In this document: positions 10,070 through 21,837 of the stretch, piece after piece | Layout of the letters: each line of letters begins with the position of its first letter | Position numbering within the stretch: the stretch's first letter is position 1 | Source: Sporopachydermia quercuum | Lineage: Eukaryota; Ascomycota; Sporopachydermiomycetes; Sporopachydermiales; Sporopachydermiaceae | Length of the DNA: 64,000 nt | NCBI GenBank assembly: GCA_001599295.1 | Contig: BCGN01000004.1 | Location: 806,346 to 870,345, forward strand | Direction of reading: 5' to 3' | The notes under the pieces: generated by a model | What the model saw: only the letters and a program-made list of their open reading frames with translations | The model's database searches: none | Told to the model about the DNA's origin: nothing | Made by a program: the position numbers and the translations under genes

Positions 10070-11626
10070 ATGACAACAGGTACAACAACATCTGATGTTG
10101 TTGCTGAGAGCAATAGAGATCCTGTGAAAGCTTTGGAATTCAAAGACGAAGGAAACTCAGCATTTAAACTAAACGATTTTGAAAAAGCTATTGAATTATA
10201 CACCAAAGCTATTGTCAATGATGACAGCAACGAAGTGTTCTATTCTAATAGAGCTCAAGCTTACATCAAAACTGAATGTTATGGATTAGCTATAGCTGAT
10301 GCTACGAAAGCTATTGAGTTAAAACCTTCATTTGCCAAAGCTTACTATAGACGTGCAACTGCTGAGAATGCGATTTTCAAGCATAAAGAAGCTTTGAAAG
10401 ATTTACGAATAGTGTTGAAATCAAATCCTAAAGATAAAGCCGCTAAATCATTCTATGACGATTGCTCAAAAATCGTGCGAAAACTTCAATTTGAAGCTGC
10501 AATTGCTACAGAAGACGCTGAAGATGTATTGTCCTCTTTTGATTTAAATACAATTTCCTTGGAAGCAAATTATGATGGTTTTCCACTAGAGATTAATTTG
10601 NTATCAAACAATGACTCTGACAACTCAACTGATTCTACATTAAATAAGAAACAACCACCAATATATGATGTGAAAATGACAGCTGAATTCATAACAGATA
10701 TGATTCAGAGGTTTAAAGATGGTAAACGTATAGCTAAGCGTTATGCATATGCTATAGTTGTTGCATGTTTACAACAGTTCAGGAAAGATTCCTCTTTAGT
10801 TGAAATTGACCTCGAGTCATATCCTGAAGATACTAAATTAACAGTATGTGGCGATACTCATGGCCAGTTCTATGACGTTCTTAATCTGTTTTCTAAAAAT
10901 GGTTTGCCAAGTGAGTCGAATATGTATCTATTCAATGGGGATTTTGTTGATCGAGGTTCATGGTCAACAGAGGTAGCTTTAGTTCTTTACTCATATAAAC
11001 TACTGTACCCTGACGGCTTTTTCCTTAACAGAGGCAATCATGAAACTGATTATATGAATAAAGTATATGGATTTGAAGGAGAATGCAATCATAAATACAC
11101 AGAGAAGTTATTCACATTTTTCTCACAATCTTTTGCTGCTTTGCCATTGGCTTCACTTATTGGATCATCATATTTAGTAATGCATGGAGGATTGTTCTCT
11201 GACGATAACGTTACATTGGATGATATCAGAGCTATCAAACGATTACAGGTTAATGCATCAACCGAGAAAGAAGGAATCATGACTGAACTGTTGTGGGCTG
11301 ATCCTCAGAAACCAAATGGTAGAGCCCCTAATAATCGTGGTATTGGTATTCAATTTGGTCCTGATGTTACGAAGAATTTCTGTGATAGGAATGGTCTGAA
11401 AGCTATTATTAGATCGCACGAGGTAAGAATGGGAGGTTATGAAGTCGAGCATGATGGAAGATTGATTACCGTGTTTTCCGCTCCTAATTATTGTGATGTT
11501 CAAAAAAATCTTGGTGCTTATATTGTATTTGATAAGAAATACGAGCCAGAATTCCATACATATGAAGCTGTTGAGCATCCTGATATCCCACCAATGGCGT
11601 ACGCAGGAAAATTTGGAGGATTGTAA
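10070..11626 (+). CDS. PPT1: Serine/threonine phosphatase PP5 (Ppt1), TPR-containing
   Basis: 518 residues, close to the S. cerevisiae length. Residues about 15-130 form three TPR motifs (ALEFKDEGNSAFKLNDFEKA, EVFYSNRAQAYIKTE, KPSFAKAYYRRATAE), the Hsp90/Hsp70-binding module. A linker leads to the PPP catalytic domain with GDTHG (near 261), GDFVDRG (near 290) and RGNHE (near 321) for the two-metal centre. Further motifs are ELLWADP, and SAPNYCD near the end. By family it dephosphorylates Hsp90 and its co-chaperones and is self-inhibited by the TPR region. One n near 10601 leaves a single residue undefined in the linker. The CTG in ELLWADP sits at a conserved Leu, evidence for the standard code. 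The gene is uninterrupted and stands alone. Confidence 0.96.
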   Translation: MTTGTTTSDVVAESNRDPVKALEFKDEGNSAFKLNDFEKAIELYTKAIVNDDSNEVFYSNRAQAYIKTECYGLAIADATKAIELKPSFAKAYYRRATAENAIFKHKEALKDLRIVLKSNPKDKAAKSFYDDCSKIVRKLQFEAAIATEDAEDVLSSFDLNTISLEANYDGFPLEINLXSNNDSDNSTDSTLNKKQPPIYDVKMTAEFITDMIQRFKDGKRIAKRYAYAIVVACLQQFRKDSSLVEIDLESYPEDTKLTVCGDTHGQFYDVLNLFSKNGLPSESNMYLFNGDFVDRGSWSTEVALVLYSYKLLYPDGFFLNRGNHETDYMNKVYGFEGECNHKYTEKLFTFFSQSFAALPLASLIGSSYLVMHGGLFSDDNVTLDDIRAIKRLQVNASTEKEGIMTELLWADPQKPNGRAPNNRGIGIQFGPDVTKNFCDRNGLKAIIRSHEVRMGGYEVEHDGRLITVFSAPNYCDVQKNLGAYIVFDKKYEPEFHTYEAVEHPDIPPMAYAGKFGGL

Positions 11627-12384
11627 ATGAAATGAAACAAAATAAACTTGAACATGTCAGAACGAAAAAAATCATGACAGAGTGATATAAACCAAAATAT
11701 TCACATAATGTGATGTATACTTTCCGAAAGATTATGTATATAGTTAACATGATACTTTACTACAGTCGTTTTGATACCAATATGAAGAGAGTAGAGAACA
11801 GAGTACAGTTTTACGAGCGATCTAGTAACCTAGTAAAGTGAATTTTACTTTTTTAGCAAAAGAGATTGGAAAAGCTGCAAATAATTATCTCGGTCTGCAG
11901 ATCAAAAATCGAATACCAACAATGCTAAGCATATAAAAATCATATGGCGACCAAAGAATATAATACACTAGATGAATTTAAACGAGCTATAACTTTTGAG
12001 TTACCAAATGATTAGTATGAAATATCATCTACTATCTATTACTGAAAACACGTTCTATCATAAAGTTATTTGCAAAATTAGCTGGTTTGAAAATAAATGT
12101 GAAACATATAATTTCTATATACCAGCTTGAATTTACTATATAATTATCTTTCTTTTAGTTGGATGCTATATACATTATCATACACATTACTGTAGATATC
12201 ATAAAACAATTATATCCTTTTCTAGTTCATCAATCTNATCATGGAAATACTCTATCAGTTTCCTTCTTTCAATCAATATCTACTCCTTTTCTACTTCAGG
12301 TTTGGCTGAAGAATTGGAAAATAATGGAATGCCCAATTTTTTTAACCGGAAATGAGTTTGATTAACCAATTCAACAACCATATT
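11627..12384. other. Convergent intergenic region
   Basis: AT-rich spacer between PPT1 (+) and the broken Trp-acidic gene (-). Nothing beyond random short open frames was recognised. Confidence 0.4.
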
Positions 12385-15300
12385 TCATAGTTTTAAGACA
12401 TATTTTGCTTTCTCATCTTCAATTCGCAATAGTTCCCTCTCAATTTCTGATTCTATTTCAACTTCAACTTTGGTTTTCTTATGGCCACCGTTATCTTCTT
12501 TATCTTTGTCACTCTTGTTTATTTTATTGGCGATCAAATCACTATTGTTATCTTGTCCTTCACCAGCTTTAGTCCCGACGTTATCATTATCAATACCAAC
12601 ATTAACATTATCCTTTGCATCCTCATCATCACTATCAAGATTAATAGCTTCTGTTTTCCTTCATTGACTTTCTGCAATAATTTTAATGCTTCTGCAATTC
12701 TTCTTTTATCTTCAACTTTCTGATTTAGACTCTCAACAAACGTCTTGTACTCAATAAATTTAAACCATTTTTTTTCTTGGAACTGTTGACGATTAATCAA
12801 ACGTTTGCGAGTTGTAAATAACTCTGGTTCTTTCTTTATAAGTCTTTCTTCAATATAATCAACAGCNTCTTCGAAAGTTTTTATGCTTTTAACATCTTTA
12901 TTCATTTCTGCATGATGATGAATATTTCCAACTATGTTGGATATACTAATACCTTCATTTTCTTGAATGATAATGGAATCATCAGCTGACTTACCTGTTG
13001 AACCCCAGTTCCTAATACTATGAAGTTTGGGCTTGGTTTCTAAATTAATGACTCTAGGACTATTCTCCATTTCTTCAGATTGAGCCCATGGTATAGGTTT
13101 CATTGATTTAACCTGATGAATATCGTCTAGCTAAGTATTATTGTCAATTATAGGGTCATCATTGTAATTGTCACTCTCATAATCTAAAGCTCGGTCAGGA
13201 TTATGATCTTCGTCATCACCCCAACAAGAGGATTGTGGAATAGGTTGATATTCAGTTGAACGTGCAGGCCTTCTTTTATAGGATTTGAGTATACCTGGCG
13301 TTTCCTTTTCAATGTCACTTTCATTATCAATGTCATTATCAATGTTCCTTTTACGACAAGACCTCTTTCTTATCAGTCAGCATTGTCTTTACTAAGTTCC
13401 TCATCATAATCATTATTACCATCGTCATTCTCATCATCATTCTGATCGTCATCATCTCTTTCAATATCAGACTCATTTTCATTATTATCAGAGTCATAGA
13501 TTCTATGATTAGCGTCATCAAATCGTCCATCTAAATAATCATTTGGATCATTGGCCTCATCTTGATAGATATTACGCACTGATTCTAACGCTTTACTTTT
13601 GGTACTTCTAGGGCTGAGTTTACTTAACCGGGTGTCATCATCAACATCATTCGGGATGGTAATGGCATTACTATTATTGGGGTTGAGTTTGTTGTTATTG
13701 GTTCTTGTTGCATTGCCTTCAGTATTGTCTTCGTTGAAATCATTTGCTGCGTCAACTTGCTGTAGAAGGGCGATTCTTTCTTCAATATTCTCATTCTCGT
13801 CATAATAAAGACTCCAAAGATCACCACCATTAGTTTTAGTTTGATCTTGCTTATTGAAATTACTGCTACTATCATTAAGATTGCTATCATAATTATTGCT
13901 CTTAGCCCCACAATCCCTATCTTCATTGGCCCAGCCTTCATTATCATCATTAACCCATTCGCTATTGTTAGATGGATAATGACCTGTGTTTGTATGATCA
14001 TCAGAATACTGACTTCTGCTATTATTACCATCATCACCACCATCATTATCTATTGACCATACATCATCAGCAGTTTGATTTTTATCATATCCATCACTTT
14101 CATTCTGCTGATTGCCTCCCCTTCCCATTTCCCTTTCTCGGTCTCTTTCTGCTTCTTTATCAAACTCAGTACTCCATAAATCATCTCTACTTGCTGTTTC
14201 CGTTTCTCCTCCGTCATAATCAACAATCCAAAGATCACTTTCTTCAGGTATGACTAACTTCGAAGAATCGAATCCCTCAACAGCCAATTCAATCTTGTCA
14301 TTTAACTTCACAGTTGACGATCTATCCTTTGCTCTATCTCTTCTATTGTTCTTGTGATTTTGTTTTTCCTTTTCAATCATTTGATTAAGCTCTTCAAACT
14401 TGCTTTGATAGGAAGCTTTTTTTTTTCCATTTTTTGACGTGCTTCTGAATGTATTTCTATCATTTGGAGTAGAAGTCGTAGTAGGTATTTCTCTGAATCC
14501 TTCATGATCAGATTTTCCTCCTAATTGTGACCCATATAGACCTGTTGAATCTTTTGGAGCAGCGCCAAAATGTTCAGATTTTCTACCTGATGATGAGCCA
14601 ATGTGTTCAGACCTTCTTCTAGAGATCGAGCCACTATAGCTCGAAAATCTACGAGAACTCGTATCCCCATAGTCAGATCTCCTGCCCGAGATATTTTCGC
14701 TACCATATTCTGATTTCTTGTCCGAAAAGTTCGCCCCATAACTCGAAAATCTTCGACCAGGAGTAGCTCCACCATAGTCAGATCTTCTTCCTCCATAGTT
14801 GTATTTTCTGCCAGCAGGAGAAGATTTCCTGTTATCAATACTTTTATTTCTGTTATTTGCGACTGAATGATAGGAAAAGTCAGAAGCTGTTGGTTTAGTA
14901 GAGTTTGTTGGTGCGTTTGAATACATATCAGTATATGAATCTTGAAGGGAATCGTTAACGATATAATACTTACTCCAATACTTAGTATTACTACTATGGC
15001 ACCCGTGGTAATATTCGTCAGTAGGTTTGTCAAAAGCTCATTTATTGTCTCTCTGATGGAACTTGTCAGAGTATTTGACCGCGTATTTGACATATTTCCT
15101 TGAACGCCTATCGAAATACCTTTCAGAGTACTTTCCGGAGTTTCACCTGACGTCTTTATCAAAATATATATCAGAATATCTATCATTTGACCCACAAGAA
15201 GTTCTATCAAATGCTCCCGTAAAGCCGCTTGGTTTATAACTTTCTGAATACAAATCATCTTGTGCAGAGGTAGTCGTTTCTTTGGTTTGTTCATCATACG

Positions 15301-16315
15301 TGCTTTTGGACCATCATACTTTTGATATTACGGACGTAGCTTTTTTCTGTTACAGTATGTTTCACTGGACTGGTATCAGAAGCTACTTGTTTTGTTCGCT
15401 TTGGTTTCGACTCACCATAGTAACTCCACATATCATCATCATCATCTATCTACATTATCTACAGCAGGTGCAATAACAGTTCTACTATCACTATTCTCAC
15501 TCGAGCTGTTCTTTGTACTATCTGTTTTCTCATTTGAATTCTTGTTATGTCCATTCACTGTTAAACTAGTGTGATTGTTTCTACCTCTCTCAACATAGGA
15601 TTCTTCCTCATCGCTGTTTCCGTTGTCGGAATCAGATGAATGGTATTCTAAGTTTATGCTGATGTCTGGTTCTCTTTCATCATATTTTCTTTTCTTGGTT
15701 TTTCTATTCTTCCTGAATTTATTATAAACTCCATTGCTGTTTATGTTATATTTATTTGAAGCATTCTGCATTTCATTCCCATCATTCTTATCAGTTCTAT
15801 CATTGCAGCTGTTGTTACGCTCTAATGATCGACAAGGAAGTTATTCAACAGATTCTGCCCAAGAGCTCACTTCTTTATTCTTGTCACTATCCCCACTTTT
15901 CGAATTTGCCTGGGCTGAGCCCAAAACATCATCGTTACTTGTCAATTGCCGATTCTTTGCATCTTCGACAGTAACAGGCTTACTACCTAATCTTTCTATA
16001 CCCAATTTTCGGATTTTATTTCCAAAAATATCAACATAATCATCGCTCTCGTCTTCGCCATCATGATTATAATGATAACTATCAATTATTTATACTATCC
16101 TGAGACACGGAGAGTTCATTACTCCCTCTATTCACATCAAACTTCCTATTCAAACTGCCAAATTGCCCTTCACTATTATCATTAACTTCTTGATTCAATG
16201 AGAAGGATGCTTCTTCGTCTAATCCTATAGCAGCATCATCTCCATCGGATGGATCAGCCCGTTTAGACCTGAATAACTGTAGAAACTTCCCCAGCATCCC
16301 CACATATCATTACTT
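12385..16315 (-). pseudogene. Broken low-complexity gene with Trp-acidic and Ser-Tyr-Gly repeats
   Basis: About 3.9 kb of minus-strand sequence reads as one protein-like stretch in changing frames. The longest intact piece is 13373-14926 (517 residues), followed by 12640-13103, 15442-15771 and 16082-16303. About nine interruptions separate them. Frame changes lie near 16086, 15440, 15295, 15155, 13375 and 12645, and in-frame stops near 15836, 15040 and 13130. Content is continuous: Arg-Ser-Asp-Tyr-Gly units (GRRSDYGG, RRFSSYG, RRRSEHIG), repeated YSxxYFD units, then acidic repeats with one Trp (SDLWIVDYD, DDLWSTEFD, DDVWSIDND, GDLWSLYYD, DDMWSYYG). The C-terminal third is helical and charged (FTTRKRLINRQQFQEKKWFK) and ends EIERELLRIEDEKAKY before a stop at 12385. 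No family was recognised. Intact neighbours argue against general sequence error; very short introns do not explain the junctions. It is most likely a decaying host gene or a fast-evolving one with local assembly errors. Confidence 0.6.
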
Positions 16316-17288
16316 GAGCCGTATGTACTTTTGTTAAACACAGATAAGCCTTCACTACAATGATCAATCAACAAACCAAACCAACCCAAAGTCAATGGTG
16401 CAAGCCTATCCAGTGTGACTACTTATTTCTGTACTATCAATTGATTGGAGACAGTTATGTTCGTTGATTGCTTGTAAAATCTGTGTATCTATATGTGTTT
16501 ATCTTTCCGTTGATTCATTATACAAACAGAATTATTTCTAGCCTTCGGCTGATTTCTGGATCTGGTTTTGCGGTATCTACAAACGGTACAATCAGCTGAA
16601 AAAGGATTAAGTATTTAGANGTGCGTTTCCATTTTGTTCCATGAAGGATAATTGATACAATAAAAGACTATTAATAATAAGGAAATTTGAAATACGGACC
16701 ATAAAGGCAGATAATGTTAAAACTAGAAACACCAAGTATCAGTAGAGTAATTAAAGATATCGCACAGCTGAAAACGCCATTGATTAAAATAATGAAATTG
16801 AAGTTAGTGTCAAACAAGTAAGATGAGACGTGAAATATAATATACCCAGACCCCCCCCCCCAAACTGAGAAGAGGGGGTATTGAAAAGATACCTTGGGGT
16901 ACGTCGTTTGATTGAAACAGGATGGAATGGAAAGAATGTATGGTAGTTAAAAGAAAGACGAGACCTTAATGCAATAATGGAAATGAAACGGAATTGTCAG
17001 CCGCACTTTCTGTTTCTTATTGATTTAAAAATCGCTTGTGGTCTATAGGTTCAGTGACTTCGAGGAAAAGGGTAGTAAAAAGGTAAATACCAACCAGTGC
17101 TTGGGATGAACATAAAATTAGAATATGACTTGGACATACTACATATTACCCAATGGATTAGAGCAGAAAGTGCTATATATAAATTACATGATTGTTGCTA
17201 TTCTACTTCATCTTTTGAAATTCTATACAAGTATGATGCATAATTGTAGTTAGTAAAGAGGCACATGAAGTTTATAAAACCAACTGAA
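16316..17288. other. Intergenic between the broken gene and APM1
   Basis: About 1 kb. The only structure seen is a run of 11 C at 16851-16861, unusual in AT-rich sequence. A frame open through about 16312-16440 on the minus strand could be the decayed 5' end of the neighbouring broken gene (it holds a GSSNDMWGCWG reading), but no start is evident. Confidence 0.4.
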
Positions 17289-18599
17289 CTAAGATATTCT
17301 TATAGTATAATCATCACCACTTTGAGTAATATATCTAACCCATGGGAAACTTTGATATTGAAGTTTTGGTTCATTGATTCTCAAATAGCGCACTTGTAAT
17401 CCTGAGGTTGTGAAATAGGGAATTTCGAAATTAACACTAATTGGTCTCTTTGCTTTGTTATAATCAGGATCATCAGAGACCTGAACTGATGGTAATCCTA
17501 AAGAAGCAAACATGGAATATTCTTTACCTCCACCAAAACTCTTGAATTTCCACTGAATTACTGATTTTTCAGGAATCCAGGAAAGCGAGCCACCCGATGA
17601 TTTGAACTTTGGTGAATCTGCATCGGGAGGAACAGGAATAAAGATTTCAACATTATTTGCAGTGGATCTTTTCTTGATTTGAGCTTTCACAACAGCATTA
17701 ATTTCAATTCTAGAGTTAGAGAACTTGTTAACCCTACAATCAACATATATCAACGGTTTAACGGGCGCTGTTAATCTGTAACTCATCAATTCAAATTCAC
17801 CATCTGGAGGTATAAACGTTATTATTTTTTCAGTTTCAAACTTTGACAAGCGAACACATTGATGAAATTTAACGTCTTCCATTTCGATGCCTCGTCTTTG
17901 ACTTGGATTTGTTCCATCACCGTTTACTCCAGATCCTCCACCAAAGAGGCCTCGATCATTGAGACCTAACCTCAAATCAGGCATACCAGATAAATGAGAT
18001 TTGACTTTGATTTTACCAAAAATCTCGCTTCTTAAAACTTGACCAGTAGAGTTAATTAACATATTAACCGATTCCACAACATCTAAAAATGCCTCGTTCT
18101 TCTTGTAGCTTATTCCTTCCGATCTCCATGAAACTGCATTTGTAACTGCAACTGGCGGTCTTACTTCAACCTCCAAAGCATGAGATTCTTGAGTGATATA
18201 TTCCTTTAGAATCTTAGTATCCGTAGTTTGAGGATGACCATAATCCATCATTTCATCCAAAAGTTCGTATATTATCACGAAATTATCTCTAATTGATTCT
18301 TCTTGTAATTCTTTGAAGTACTCCGTTAATACTTCAACAATTCTATGCAAAAACAACAGTATCTCAATAGCATTGTTGTTGTTCTTTGATAATGCCAACA
18401 GATACAAATTATTATGTGTAATGTAGAGATAATTCACACCTTCATGTGATATAACGGGAGGAACTGCTGATGATTCTTCTTCTGCTTCTAGTAACAACAT
18501 CGGAAACTTTTCAACTGCATTTGTAGGGATATCACCTTTATAATTCCTAGAAAGCAATGATTTACCTTTCAAATCTAGTATATGAATTGCGGAAGCCAT
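17289..18599 (-). CDS. APM1: AP-1 clathrin adaptor medium subunit mu1
   Basis: 436 residues from the ATG giving MASAIHILDLKGKSLLSRNY, the canonical mu1 opening. The N-terminal longin-like domain spans about 1-140 (ESIRDNFVIIYELLDEMMDYG is diagnostic). A linker follows, then the mu homology domain from about 165 (WRSEGISYKKNEAFLDVVES; LSGMPDLRLGLND; VKFHQCVRLSKFE; FIPPDGEFELMSYR) to the end. The mu1-type motif together with the insert length separates it from AP-2 and AP-3 mu. By family it recognises YxxPhi sorting signals and works with beta, gamma and sigma chains in TGN-endosome vesicle traffic. No introns; the start codon is followed directly by the family consensus. Confidence 0.96.
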   Translation of the reverse strand: MASAIHILDLKGKSLLSRNYKGDIPTNAVEKFPMLLLEAEEESSAVPPVISHEGVNYLYITHNNLYLLALSKNNNNAIEILLFLHRIVEVLTEYFKELQEESIRDNFVIIYELLDEMMDYGHPQTTDTKILKEYITQESHALEVEVRPPVAVTNAVSWRSEGISYKKNEAFLDVVESVNMLINSTGQVLRSEIFGKIKVKSHLSGMPDLRLGLNDRGLFGGGSGVNGDGTNPSQRRGIEMEDVKFHQCVRLSKFETEKIITFIPPDGEFELMSYRLTAPVKPLIYVDCRVNKFSNSRIEINAVVKAQIKKRSTANNVEIFIPVPPDADSPKFKSSGGSLSWIPEKSVIQWKFKSFGGGKEYSMFASLGLPSVQVSDDPDYNKAKRPISVNFEIPYFTTSGLQVRYLRINEPKLQYQSFPWVRYITQSGDDYTIRIS

Positions 18600-19381
18600 T
18601 TTAGCTGATATTTTTCCCGTTATTATTTTATTATTATTATTATTATTATTTTCCTTATCCGTTATTACTCTATTGCCCTGATGATTTTGATAGTATCTTT
18701 ATCTTCGCTCTTTNTGCTTGATAGTAATCCAGATTCTTGGCCCAACACGTCTCTATCTTCGTTGTGCTCTTACTACGCATACATCACTTTCAAGAGTATG
18801 ATCCAACTCAACTAGTCATTGAAGTCCCAATCCACAGCTCTATCTCCAGATCAGCTTCTCCTATTCAAATATAACTGTCCTGCTTTCAGTTTGCCAGGNC
18901 AATTTTGGTAACGTTACTAAAATCAACCTGCCGCTTAAGTATTGTTTATGAGTAGTAAATAGCACTCAATTAATGAAACTATCTCCCGTTCTCCAAAGTG
19001 AGCAATGCACCCGGACACCGCGATGAAAGAGATATAATTCAGGGGGCATTGATGAAGACATAATATAATGAGATCTGTCAGAATATTATCATAGATGACA
19101 TAATCAAATAATAAGAATACAGGTTTTATGCATACACTGCATGATATTGCATANCACTAGGACAGAAATTTTTTTTATGGCTGAAATCTCTATTTTGAAG
19201 TAGTAATCAACCAGTCGGTTTATCTACCGATTATTATAAGAACATTTTGAATAGCTATGAAATTAAATAGAAGAATCTGAATTGGTAAGGAATTGTCTGA
19301 AATATTGTATAGAACTTTCACGTTGTCAATAGTTTCTTTAGGAGATTTCGGTTAAAAGAGTTAAGGGACTCAATAGTAAAG
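18600..19381. other. Divergent intergenic region, APM1/NOP16
   Basis: Holds a TTA/TAA microsatellite at about 18626-18652 immediately upstream of the APM1 start, plus n bases at several points. Both promoters must lie here. No RNA gene was recognised. Confidence 0.4.
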
Positions 19382-20033
19382 ATGGTGACAGTAAGAAAGA
19401 GAAGAAAGCTCAAGTCCGCGAGTAACAGAGTGACTCGTAGAACTAAAGATAAATATAAGAAGTCAAGGGTCTTTGGAAATGCAGTTATTGCAGTGAATTG
19501 GGATCCTAAGTTAACGATGTCTCAGAAGTAAGTATAATGATAGGATAGATGACTTCCTTGACATGCTTGTTATAGTCTTACATACTAACATTGTCATTAA
19601 TAGCTATAAGAAAATGGGACTAAAAGTGAAGCTAGGAAAACCTACAGGAGGTACGGAAGAACAGCTAAAAGAGGAAGTAAAAGAAGAACCCAGTCGTATT
19701 AAGTCGGGAAAGATTATCAGAGATGAAGACGGGAATGTGGCGAGGATAGAGTATCAGGATGAAAATGAGAGCGACAGCCAAGAAGACGGAAACAGCAGCG
19801 AGGAAGAAAAGACAGAAGTTGTGAAACAATTAGAGGAAATTGCCGCTAATGTTGTTACTAAACCCCGTGTTCAAAGTGAAAGAGAACAGGATTGGATCAA
19901 GAGATTAGTTGATAAACATGGCGATGATTATGAAAAGATGTTTTGGGATAAGAAGCTCAATATTTACCAGCAATCAGTAGGGGATTTGAAANGGCGGGTT
20001 ATCAAATGGAAAAAGGCCCATAAATTGTTATAG
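19382..20033 (+). CDS. NOP16: Ribosome biogenesis protein Nop16
   Basis: Two exons: 19382-19527 and 19604-20033. The 76-bp intron has donor GTAAGT, branch site TACTAAC and acceptor AATAG. The split codon restores MSQNYKKMGLK, the family signature (yeast TMAQNYKKLGL). Product is 191 residues. A basic N-terminus (VRKRRKLKSASNRVTRR) and NAVIAVNWDPKLT mark Nop16; an acidic middle and a conserved tail (DWIKRLVDKHGDDYEKMFWD) follow. By family it is a nucleolar 60S assembly factor binding 25S rRNA. One n near 19992 affects one codon. It converges with PMI40 across 256 bp, in which no feature is seen. Confidence 0.95.
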
Positions 20034-20289
20034 TTGTTGTAATACTTTTTTTTTAATGAAAACATAAATATTTAGATCAAGTTACTGATAGGTAGAGATA
20101 TGGCATCATTCACGCAACCATCATATCCTTGTCGACCGTGAAGAACTTCCAGATAGAATAGAAATTATGGAAACAAATAGCTTATGGAATTAAGAGCTGG
20201 ATAACTGCAGGATCTTTGATTTTAATTTGACTAATAAGTGGTTATGAAATTAAGTGACGGACGAACTGACAATATTAATGGCAAGACTG

Positions 20290-21837
20290 TCAATTGACTT
20301 CACAGAACGCTCTATATCCAATTAACTTGCCAGTAGTCTTAAGATCTATTTTAGTATTAGCACCAATGAAAAACGTTTGTCCTTCTTCCATTTTGAAGGA
20401 TTTGTTTCCATCAACATCCTTGATTTCACCTTCACCATTTGTAATCACCAAAATACTTGGACCTTTTATTCCTTCAATAGTTGCTTCTTCATTATTCAAT
20501 ATGCTTAGTAAAACAGAGAACTCTTCAATAGGAGGATCATAAAGCCTGTGAATACCGCCTTTCGCACGAGGGAACTCTTGTTCAGGCATTTTCTGATCTG
20601 ATACAGGATTGTAATCATAGGTAAGCATTTCAACCAAATTTTCTACATCCTTAAACTTCGGGGTAAATCCAGCTCTTACTACATTATCTGAAGCTGCCAT
20701 ACATTCAATTATGTCACCTTTAATGTAGGCGTGTGGAACATTGGCTTGGAGGAACATAGCCTCTCCAGCGCCTAAATGAACATAGTTCAACATTAAGCAT
20801 CCACAGAATAAGCCAATATCATTAGGAAATTGTGAATTAAGTCTTAGAATAAGGGGTGAAAGGTGTTGACCTCCCAAAGAGATTGAAGTCGATTCTGCTC
20901 GCCTAACCAGCTTAGCACTCAAAGTGGAAATTTGATCCGATCCGGCGGTCATAACTTTATGAAATAAGTTTTGTAGAGCTTCTTTATTCTTTTTTATATC
21001 TGACGAGTCTTTCGAAGATAGCCTAGAAGCTACCGTAGCAATAAATGAGTCAGCAACCTCTTGTGTAACAAGCTCACTGAATTCGGGAATTGTTGATAGA
21101 CCTTCTACCAATTCTGCTAAAGGTCTGAATCCGCAAAATCCTTCAAAATCAGTTACTGCTATAGCCATTTCTGGCTTATGATTATCATCAGGATAGTGTT
21201 TTGGATCATTAGCATGCAAACGACAAGCACGGACTTTGTCTGGATGAGCTTGAATTGATAAGACTTTCTCAATAGACAACACCTTAAACAAAAATGGGAT
21301 GTCAACGTTGGCGAATTTTTCAACTATAGACGAATCTAGAAGATTTTGATGGGCTTGGACGACGCTTAGTAATGAGGAATTGTCATCTATCTTTGCAGGG
21401 ACTTTGGGATGTGTGCCCATCCAAAGCTGATAATAGGTCATGTTAGATCAGAAATAATGGGCAGGTGCCAGTTCACAACAGTTAGTTCCAAGCTTTCAAA
21501 ACTTTCATTGTCTTAAACCGGACTACTTACCTCAGCGTATGGAGAGGACTCATCTATAACTAATGAAGGGTTATCAGCTTTCGCAAACCTAGCAACTGCG
21601 GATTGAGACCCTATTTTACCCCAGTCATAACACTGATAACCTATAACATCCATGTGCTGTTAGTAGCATATCAATCAACATGCAAAAGGTCAGAAACCGG
21701 TATACTGAAGCCCTCATTATAGTTTCAATTCTTCAGTCAATTGGCTATTATTGCATCGCCTATTAGGGAATTCAACACTTTCTTGNTATACAGATAACAA
21801 ACAACAACATACCGCAATGAATTCGAAACACGCTCAT
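20290..21837 (-). CDS. PMI40: Mannose-6-phosphate isomerase, type I
   Basis: Three exons. Exon 1, 21813-21837, encodes MSVFRIHC and part of a Gly codon. Exon 2 is 21531-21640 and exon 3 is 20290-21426. Introns are 172 bp (donor GTATGT, branch TACTAAC) and 104 bp (donor GTAAGT, branch CTAAC). Spliced product is 423 residues. Joins restore HCGYQCYDWGKIGSQSAVAR and SPYAELWMGTHPKVPAK, exactly the family consensus. Zinc and active-site elements are visible: SIQAHPDK (Gln, His), HKPEMAIA (Glu) and VPHAYIKGDIIECMA (His). The enzyme interconverts fructose-6-P and mannose-6-P, feeding GDP-mannose for glycosylation and cell-wall mannan. It is divergent from the dynactin-like gene. Confidence 0.97.

Noticed and set aside
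14521-15297. 258-codon minus-strand frame over the Tyr-repeat region
   Set aside because: It reads as Ile/Leu/Thr-rich nonsense, while the overlapping frames carry the repeated YSxxYFD and RSDYG units; it is an alternate frame of the broken gene.
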